Positions 56,117 through 64,000 of a stretch of DNA of 64,000 nt are shown piece by piece (position 1 is the stretch's first letter; every line of letters begins with the position of its first letter). The notes under the pieces were generated by a model. That model was not told where the DNA came from. It saw only the letters and a program-made list of their open reading frames with translations, and searched no databases. The stretch comes from Lotus japonicus (lineage: Eukaryota; Streptophyta; Magnoliopsida; Fabales; Fabaceae). Location: the NCBI RefSeq assembly GCF_012489685.1, contig NC_080045.1, forward strand, positions 12,611,648 through 12,675,647. Reading direction: 5' to 3'. The position numbers and the translations under genes were made by a program.

Positions 56117-59100
56117 TCATTCCTCAGGCTCAGGCCTAACTTTGATCTCCAAAAGCCTCTCAACTGGTTGTCTGCAGATTGGACATCTATTTGTCTGGAA
56201 CCTCAAAACCTTTGCACATCCACTACACATGCACTGCAACAAGGAGAGGTATCAAGCCAAAGTATATCAAGGACTCAAGCAAGGACTGATTAATTAGTTC
56301 AGTACTTAAGAAAAAATAATCCTCAGTTTGCCAAGACAACTAATAGCATGTTTAGTTTCACATTCAAATCTTCTAGAATCACTTCTTTCTCCACAAAAAC
56401 TACTAGAAGTAGCTTTTTTTCCAGAATGACTTCTTCCCTCGGTGTGAAAATCTACTCTTTCCAAACACACATCCTATGGGTTGAAAATAAAAAGAATTAC
56501 AAAATTCTAATTGTTGATGGAATTTGGCAGCAGCAGACATGGATATGTACCTGCCGACTCTTAAAGTCCCTGACCCGGCCATTCAAGTCCATTAAGCTAA
56601 ACTCTTAGGACTTGCAGGCCTGTGTGTGTACCTACCTAGTCTTCCTAGACCCAGACCCGTCCATTTAATTCCAGTAAGCTAAATGCTTAGAACTTGGAGA
56701 GCTATGTATCTTCCGAGTCTTCTTCCCAGACTCAGACCCCGAGGTTAACTTAGGAGAGTAGAGGGTGGAACTTAGAAGGCCAACAACGTTTGGCCAATAT
56801 ATGTTACACGCCCATAAATGGCCGCCACCTTAATGTCACAATTAAGACCCTCATAACGATAGATCATAACGGTAACCACCAAAAGAATCTAAAAGAACAC
56901 AAAAAAGCCTTAAAAAGGGAATTCACACCGACAGAAAAGACATCTTCACTCATACCGATTTTGGGACCTAACATTGGGCATTTTCCCTACGCATGGTCTA
57001 ATCCCCAGAATTTGGAGAGAACAGATATCATTTGACACTTTCGGGTAAATAAATAGCCGTGATAGTTATGATTGCCATCAGCATCATTTTTCTGTGAACC
57101 AAGCAAAGAAAAATTAATTCAAAAAAGGAAAATTATAAATACCATATGGCGGCATGGGAGGACAGTTGTGTCCCGAGGCTCTGACAAGCAGATAACACAC
57201 TCTTTTCCTGGGTCATTCCCATCCAAGTCACTCTCCATTGAATTTCCAATACCATATATCTCCTGCAGCTCATACCTCATCCCATTCACCCACAAAATCT
57301 GCTTAACAACCTTCACCCGGAATTCTCCTTTCTCCTTCTCAAACACTGCTTGAGTTATCTGAGAGTTTGTGTTACCAGATGCTGGAGTTTCTTCTGATCC
57401 ATCATGGTCGCCAGAGGATGCATCTGCTTTAACTGCTACAGGATAGACATCCATGTCCCCCACTTTCAACAACTCAGCTTCGTCAAACTCTGAAAATTTG
57501 ATACCAGTTCCAGCTGGTTGTCTAAACTTCTGGCCAAGACCTTGCTGGAAATTTACGGTCACGGGTGGAAGAACGTTTTCCTTCATTGGGGTAAGGATGC
57601 AACCTTCACCTTCTTTTGCGAAAAAAAGTACGGTAACACTGTTATGAAATTAAAAGAAACAAAACCTTTAGATAAACAAATAAAAGAACTAAAGCACAAA
57701 ATGTCCATACTGATAAACTTTATCCCAAGCTGATGGAAAAGACATACCTCCAACAACAACAATAAAAACACAAAATGACAATGTAGCCTTTAACAACATA
57801 AAGCACTCACATTATTTGAACTAATGCATTAGTCAACCCAAGGTAGTTAAAGGTTACAAACACCCTTCAGGTGTTGGGGGTTTCAATGCCTTAAAGCAAA
57901 AGGTATAAAAAAGCACACGCCAAACTAAAGAACGGCATTAATATTAGAAAAAGGAAATAGTACCATATTCAGCTATTTTGCATTGGTTTTCCATTGCAAT
58001 AAACTAATCACGAATAAAATTTATAGAAAAAATAAAAGATTATGATGTTCAATTCACAAAGCCCTGAGAGTCCAAACGTCCAACAACTAGGATATTCTTT
58101 TAGCATTCTGACTATTTTACCCATTTAGCACCAGAGTGGACTTTCAGAGATCACTTTGATGTCATGCAGAAAGGCACCAAGAGAAACTGACCCTTGTAGT
58201 GCCTTGCCACAGTGCCTTTGAAATGAGCCATAAATTGGAAAAATAATACAGAATTTGTAAAACTGAGTGAGACAGTGAGTATATTAAATTGTGCTATAAG
58301 AGAAAGTTGGGGTAGCTCTCATTGTATAAAAAGTGTCATAGAAGCTCTAGTAAGAAGGGTAGACTAGATGGAGGAGCATCCCACAGTTAGAGGTAGAGGA
58401 AGACCAAGGGAAACTATAGGCCAAACCACTAAGAAAGATTTATAGCATAAATGCTCTGTCATAAGACTTGATTCATGACAGGACACGAAGCATCGTTTAA
58501 TCTATACATGGCTAACTTCACGTAGTACCTGTTTGAATTCAAACAGAAACTGAATTTTTTTTATTTGTATAAAAGGAGCTCAGGTGTTACTTTAGGTTAT
58601 GAGTGGTAAAATGAAGAGAAAGTTTTCCAAACGGACTTAGTGAGAAAAAGTTTTTGTTGTTGCAGCATTCATCATATGAACCAACAATAAAAACTTTTTG
58701 CAATTTACCAAAATTTATGAACCCAACAATGCAGACACTTGGTAGTGAAAAAGCAGGTATTGTATCCATATATCATGCCATAGAGACCAGTTTCCTATTT
58801 TTCTTGCCACTAACTTGTCCATCATGTAAGAGGAAGCAGAAAAATCTGTTTTCAACTATTCTATTTTGCCACGAACAACCTGTCCCAAAAACTAATGTTG
58901 TCGGTGGAGTTACATGAATGGTTTTATGTTCTCACACAAGAGCCTATTGAGACAATGGGGGAAACAAGGATTAAACTCCAGACCACTTGGTCATAGAAGC
59001 TCTTGATACAATGTCATGAACTGAGTATCCCAAAAGTTTAAGTTGTTGGGTGAAGAAACATGAATGATTTTATATAATGTTTCGAACATATTTAGCAACC

Positions 59101-62100
59101 TGCCAGATTAGCATTCCAAATGCATATAAAAATGATATTAAGAGCATTATAAGGTTGGTTACTTCTGTACAAAGTAGATCAAATAAATTAATGCTAATAA
59201 AAAGATATTGATTCTACATGAATGGGTCAAGCACATACGGGGAATAACTAGTGATGATGCAGAAAATTACTTTTGAGGACAATATCTGTTACCAATCCCT
59301 CCATGAGGAAAAAATCTCAAAATTAAATACCTTTGACTTCATCATGCCCGTTCACTGCACTTAAGTAAAACAAAACCTCTAACAAATAACAATAAAACCA
59401 TTACAGAACCCCAACTTTTTCCTTTAATGTGGCCTGCTTCATTCATAACCGGTCAATGTTTGTTAGAGATTGCCGAAACATCAACAGTTAGTTACAAGTC
59501 AGTAAAAGTGATGTATCCACAATTGGTTATTTAGTTAAAGGTTGGAAGAACATGAGTAGATTAACTTTAATTGCAGTATCAGTAGAAAGGAGGGGGGGAT
59601 TACAATTTGTTATTTCCGAAAAAAAGAGTGGCTCAGTTGTAAAAGGGAAAACACTTATGGAGGAGAATACGTTCTTCTATTCTCATTATTCAATAAAATT
59701 GTTCATTTCGTTTGACTGTTTCTCTATCAATTTCCCATTAAGTGGTTATTTGTTAGAGGTTTTGTTTTACTTAAGTGCATCTTCAGGGGGAAAAAGTAGA
59801 GGTAAAGATGGAGATGGACCCCATCATTATGGATAGTGGTGAAACAATAGAAGTAAGAGACAGGCGACAACCATGGAGGTTTGGTTGACATGCAGTTCAA
59901 TCAAGCCACCAGGCCCACCACCACAGTTGGACACTTAGACTTGGAACCATGAGGTTCAAATTCAGCCATGGAGTGATTAGTGATATATCATCAACTATGA
60001 GTAAGCTTTGGATGTCACATATACCAGCCAATATCCCAGCATTGAACCCGAGCCTTTGAACAGCAACTAAGGGGGTGATCACAAATGAATTCACAGCAGC
60101 CATATCTGCTGCAACCAGATGCAGTATGAATGACAAGAGAAGAGGTGCAAACATGGAACTATACCAACAGAGCTCAATTTTTTTACCTATTGGGTGAAGT
60201 CCAGAACATTAGAGAGAAACACTGGGATTATTTTTGAAAAGGGAAGGGAGACATGAGGCTGGGAAGTACAAAGGAGGAGGATTTTCTTCAACAGGAAATC
60301 AAGCTAACACTAGAAGCTGGCTCACTTTGTCATATGTTGGGCAACGGCCACTTCTCCTTTTTATATACTTTCAAATCCAACAATCCCTGTTTAGTGCCAA
60401 CATATTCAGCACAGCTCAATATCCCATAACCCCTGTTTAGTGCCACCGACAAAAGAACTCCAGATTTCAATACCCAACCAACCCTTCCCTTAGAGGAGGA
60501 GAATTTGAGAGAAAAGGAGAGAAGGGGGGATAGAGACTCCCAAATATCAGTAGTTAGTTACAGATCAGTTTAGGTATTGTCAGAACAATTGGTAAGTTAG
60601 GTAGAGAGGTTGGAAGAACGGGTGGATTAGCTTAAATAGGAGTAAGGGTAGAAGAGGGAGGGATTCAGCATTGTTATTTTGAACAAGCAGATCAGCAGCT
60701 CAGTTGCAAATCCTTGGAGGAGAATTATTTCTCCTATTCTCAGAATTCATTGAATTTGTTTCCTTTGTTTGTTTCCATCAATTTCCCATTCTCCTCCCTG
60801 GGTTCCTAACAGTTTACTGGAAACAAACTGCAGTTGAACAGACACAAAAAACAGTCACTCTACGATTGGTGATTTGACCGTTAAAACAGCTATTAGCTAT
60901 CAGGAAACTAAATTATCTTTTAAGCATTGTTCAGGCACAAATAACTTAAGTTTTCAAACTATTAATGTGTAGCAAACAATTTTGCTTGTTAGGGTTTAAA
61001 GGCAACATTCCGTGCAAAATAGAATAAGCAATTTCGTCATCACCCAAAACAGGAAGAAACGGTATTGTTAGGCACTCTCAATGCAAACTTGGTTTGATAT
61101 TGCCTGGCATGTGATCAGATTGAAATCCAGAATGTCTCAATGGAGGAAAAAAATTCAAAAAACAACACAAGATAAGGAAAAAAAAAATCGAAAAAGTTTA
61201 AATAATGTTGATCATCAAACGAAGATAATCTGTCATGATGACAATCTTTAGCAGAAATTGATTTTGTTTTCAATTGGGACTCCCCCTATTGTCAAAGGAT
61301 ATAACTTACTCAGTAAATCACAAAATACATGCAAAACAAAAACTACAACCACTTTCCTACAAGAAAAACAAATGAGCTATCTAAACTGCAAAATATCAAT
61401 GGTACAGGACAGTGGTATTCACACAGCCTTATGTCATGCACCACTTTTCTACCTTGCTATGCTGGCTAGAATACCATGTTGTGAGGATAAGTAAAAAAAA
61501 AATACACTATTCTACATTTGTAACCAATAGAAAGCCCCCAACACAGAATAGAAAAGCAAATCACCATCATAGTTCAAAAGGTCAAGCATATCAACACAGA
61601 AAGATAGTAAAAAAACATCAATAGAGGTGTAAAATTGAGTAATTAGTCAGTGCCCATACAACCAAATTGAGTAATTAAACCCTGTGAACACTAAAAAAAA
61701 CTCATTAACACAAACAGCAACCCATAAAGAAGCCAGGACAGGATCTAACAAGTTCTCCAAAACCTTGCATCATAATTACCATTCACAACATGCATTAGCA
61801 AGCAACAAAAATGTTAACTTATCATATCATCATCATTAAATAAGGGAAAACACCATTACCTCCCAGAAACAGTGGCATCAAAAGTGAATGACACAAGGAA
61901 GTGTCCTGGATTTTCCTCATCAGGCACAATCTTCAGGGTCTCCTTCTTAACATTGACATCATTCTTTATAGTAACCGCTTCCCGTTGCTCCACATACGGC
62001 GCAGGTGGCAGCGGCGCCTGATAACACCCCCACATTGGGTCCATCGGAGGACGGTGATGGTGGTCATACGGTGCCGGCAAAGGCACCGGCACGGTTGTCG

Positions 62101-62287
62101 GCGGCGGGGGATAGTAACCTGGGTAGTTATGATACGGCGTGGCGGCAGCAGGGTACACAAACCGATTAGCCGCGATTTCCGGCTGCGGCGCCACCGGCGG
62201 GTGAGGTGGCGGATGAATCCTTCGGCCGCTTCCGCTTCCGCCGTGTCTCCGGCGGTGGTTAGCGCCGCTACTTCCAACGTTACCCAT
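56117..62287 (-). CDS. LUL: LOG2/LUL-type RING E3 ubiquitin ligase
   Basis: Exons 62287-61860, 57638-57143 and 56233-56117 join in phase to 346 residues. MGNVGSSG gives an N-myristoylation site (Gly2), so membrane attachment is likely. Residues 20-105 are Pro/Tyr/His-rich. Then the conserved DAR2-like region ([69 protein letters not shown]). The RING is C3HC4: C290, C293, C305, H307, C311, C314, C325, C328; intron 2 falls between H307-M308 and C309. Arabidopsis LOG2 works with GDU1 in amino-acid export and ABA responses; LUL1-4 are close relatives and mammalian MGRN1 is the animal counterpart. Which plant member this is remains open. The 4.2-kb first intron holds repeats. Confidence 0.95.
56545..57060. 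repeat. Retroelement-like repeat in LOG2-like intron 2
   Basis: Two or three imperfect repeats of a unit with AAGCTAAACTCTTAGGACTT and CCAGACTCAGACCC, then a distinct block (GGCCAACAACGTTTGGCCAA, a palindrome, and ATGGCCGCCACCTTAATGTC). Related blocks occur at 9050-9130. LTR origin is a guess. Confidence 0.4.
58340..58520 (+). pseudogene. Small non-LTR (RTE-like) retrotransposon fragment in intron
   Basis: The + strand reads [18 protein letters not shown] after an RVD-MEE start with stops, resembling the C-terminal RGRGRPKK-type tail of plant non-LTR polyproteins. No reverse transcriptase core remains. Confidence 0.5.
59356..60812. repeat. Paired LTR-like repeats and a 35-bp inverted repeat in LOG2-like intron 1
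   Basis: Two diverged copies, about 59460-59740 and 60536-60812, share GTTAGTTACA, GGTTGGAAGAAC, TTAGCTTAAAT/..., GCTCAGTTG, GGAGGAGAAT and TTTCTATCAATTTCCCATT-like blocks; the second ends CCTAACA and the first begins TGTTAGAG, suggesting TG...CA LTRs. The intervening 0.75 kb is non-coding. A perfect 35-bp inverted repeat (59356-59390 and 59745-59779) brackets the first copy. Confidence 0.5.
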
Positions 62288-62888
62288 GAAAGTGGAGGAA
62301 AAAATTTAACAGATACCCAGATAAGCAAATTCGATATTGTTCAGGAAAATCGAGGAAAAATCGAAACTTGGGAAGTGGGGTTTAATGAAATTGGTGAAAA
62401 ATTGAAGGGTGTTTTTTGTTGTGTTTCAAAGGGTGTGTGATTGAAAGTGAGATAGAAAAGTGGGGAATAATAATACATAGAACATTGGATGAAGAAGAAA
62501 TAGATGGATTGTAGAGAGAAATTGAGAGAGAAAAAGAGGAAGATTGATTGTTTTGGAGAGTTGATAGATGGATCATGGAAGGGGATTATGATGATGAATG
62601 ATGGAGGGTATAATGGGATTGCGTAAAGCTCCACCCAGCAACAGGAACACCATGGATGATTGATGAGGGATGGGATGTCAAGGTTTTGTTAAAGTGACCA
62701 ACTTTATTTTTCCTCTTTAGTTGGTTTGTCATTATTCTAATATTATATTATATGGGGGTTATGTTATTTTGTGAAATAATCAATTATTTTTTGAAAAATA
62801 ATTTTTTATATGCTCTTTTATTTGTTTATCTATGTTTTTTTAAAAGGAAATATCAAATTCTGATATGTAGAAACAAACACATAAGTTA
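62288..62888. other. Leader and promoter region of LOG2-like gene
   Basis: CT-rich on the minus strand (62340-62600), typical of a plant 5' untranslated region. The open frames here on either strand are low-complexity chance frames. Confidence 0.5.
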
Positions 62889-63184
62889 ATACTCCATCTA
62901 TTCCATAAAGTTTGTAGTTTAAGGTTGTGACACAAAGAATAAGAAAGCAATTATTAATAGTATAATTTAACTAGATTGCCCTTATTTAATTTTACTAGTA
63001 TGACGTGCAACTATTAAATTATACTTAGATAGAGAAGAATGTAATTAATAGAGAAGAGTTGTGGACTTGTGGTTGGTTAATATGAAAAGTGATAAGTGAG
63101 AGAAAATGTATTAAATGAGGGTATAGGTGAAAAAAAATTAGCAAAAAATGCATTGGCTTTCTAAAACAACAAACATTTTGGAAT
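62889..63184. mobile_element. Degenerate MITE
   Basis: ACTCCATCTATTCCATAAAG with TTTGTAGTTT on the left is mirrored by AAACAACAAACATTTTGGAA on the right. The interior resembles other MITEs of the window. Confidence 0.5.
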
Positions 63185-63330
63185 ATTAAAAGAAGTTCCA
63201 AAACAGCATCTATAGAATATTCTTTGATCTATAGAATATTAAAAGAAGTTCCAGAATATTAAAAGAAGTTCCAAAACAGCAAACTTTCAATCCTAACCAT
63301 TCATCTATAGAATATTCTTTGATTTCAAGA
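63185..63330. repeat. Short interleaved direct repeats
   Basis: AATATTAAAAGAAGTTCCA occurs three times (about 63183, 63236, 63256) and ATCTATAGAATATTCTTTGA twice (63209, 63302). No function assigned. 63331-63531 shows no recognised feature. Confidence 0.7.
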
Positions 63331-63531
63331 TCTGACGGTTTTAAATATTGGACCACTGGTGAACCAATTTATAAATTGTCCACCCTAGTGGGCACCTCAA
63401 ATGTAGTTATGCTTGTTCACAATTTCCAAGCCATTTCAAGAATCACCAAGCAAGAACAATCAGTGAAAGGTCTTCACTGTGGCTTTATGACTTCATTTTA
63501 AATTCAGTTATTGGTAAAGATTGTGCGTATC

Positions 63532-63911
63532 TGATGTAGGAGCTTTTTAAGATAATTTTAGTATTTTAGTAATTTTACTTATTTGTAATTAAGATCTTTT
63601 AGGATCTTAATTATTTTTTTTGTTAGGAACTTATTTATTTTCAATTAGGATCTTTTATTTTCAATTAGGATCTTTTAGGATATTATTTATTTTACTATTA
63701 GGATATTTTCTTTTCTTATTTAAGCACTTGTAAGGCATAGCCTATGGGAGTTTTGATTGATAATAAAATTTAAGAGTTTTCTCTTCTTCTCTGGTGGATT
63801 CCAGTGTATTTTCTAGGGTTTTAGCGCTTGCTAATTTCCTTTCTGGTGGATTCCAGAAACCTTTTCCTTAGGATTTGCGCTTGCAATCCTAGTACGACTT
63901 CCGCTGTATCA
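63532..63911 (+). mobile_element. 5' LTR of an LTR retrotransposon running off the window
   Basis: Starts TGATGTAGGAGC and ends CTGTATCA (TG...CA), 380 bp, with a repeated AATTAGGATCTTTTA block, a TATTTAAGCACTTG promoter-like stretch and AATAAAATTT signal. It is followed by the primer site and a gag start, so the element reads to the right. The 3' part is outside. Confidence 0.85.
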
Positions 63912-63913
63912 AG

Positions 63914-63925
63914 TGGTATCAGAGC
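63914..63925 (+). promoter_or_regulatory. Primer binding site (initiator tRNA-Met)
   Basis: TGGTATCAGAGC, two bases after the LTR, is complementary to the 3' end of plant initiator methionine tRNA. Confidence 0.9.
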
Positions 63926-63962
63926 AGGCTTTCTCCTGTCTCTTTTCTTTGCTTGATCAACC

Positions 63963-64000
63963 ATGGAAGATCAACCAATGACCAAAGCAGACCTGAAGGA
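63963..64000 (+). CDS. Start of gag polyprotein, truncated by window
   Basis: ATG with MEDQPMTKADLK, placed 38 nt after the primer site. Too short to decide between Ty3 and Ty1 types; the position alone supports gag. Confidence 0.65.
   Translation, partial: MEDQPMTKADLK

Noticed and set aside
61901..62440. 179-codon frame antisense to LOG2-like exon 1
   Set aside because: Arg/His-rich shadow of the Pro-rich exon on the other strand.

Overview
This is a window of plant nuclear DNA, AT-rich and gene-poor. The families present are plant-specific: an INDETERMINATE-domain zinc finger, a LOG2-type RING ligase, FAR1-type transposase and plant Helitrons. The introns are short to medium and many MITEs, Mutator-like elements and SINEs are present. 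Several repeat termini (GGCTTAATTGCAACTTTGGT, the ACACCGTCAACCAATCA MITE) recall legume genomes, so a eudicot, probably Fabaceae, is my inference; species is not determinable here.

Four intact protein-coding genes are supported. (1) An IDD C2H2 transcription factor on +, 13288-15198, three exons, 488 aa. (2) A RING-CH membrane E3 ligase on -, 28903 to 23789, eight exons, 501 aa, all junctions in phase. (3) An intronless Golgi/secretory-type membrane protein with a degenerate methyltransferase-like motif on +, 47301-48779, 492 aa, preceded by a 26-codon upstream ORF resembling the CPuORF46/47 class. (4) A LOG2/LUL-type RING ligase on -, 62287 to 56117, three exons, 346 aa, with a 4.2-kb first intron. 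Two of these genes need GC-AG introns to read through.

The rest is mostly mobile DNA. 0-12 kb: Mutator-like foldback elements, Stowaway-type MITEs, two tRNA-derived SINEs, a hAT-like element. 16-23 kb: a decayed LINE, then a Mutator/FAR1-like element whose transposase has been copied into a 0.58-kb-arm palindrome. 30-35 kb: a Helitron and a hAT element with a perfect 8-bp target duplication. 36-38 kb: a MITE split by a cluster of foldback elements built from the AAGAACTAAGAACT motif. 39.6-43.3 kb: a decayed Helitron carrying PIF1-type helicase remains. 43.3-46.4 kb: a tandem duplication in which one copy received a MITE, then a Mutator-like element inside the MITE, while the other copy keeps the empty site. 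49-54 kb: a third Helitron 3' end beside a truncated copy of LOG2 exon 1, then a Mutator-like element carrying a nested hAT that has captured part of an RTF2 gene. The window ends inside an LTR retrotransposon (5' LTR, tRNA-Met primer site, gag start).

The four genes show no operon-like or pathway relation to one another. Two are ubiquitin ligases, and fragments of ubiquitin-related genes (LOG2 exon 1, RTF2) also occur within or beside mobile elements. The most unusual material is the nested capture at 52.2-54.2 kb, the uORF at 47.1 kb, and the transposon layering at 43-46 kb. I saw no CRISPR array, rRNA or bona fide tRNA gene.
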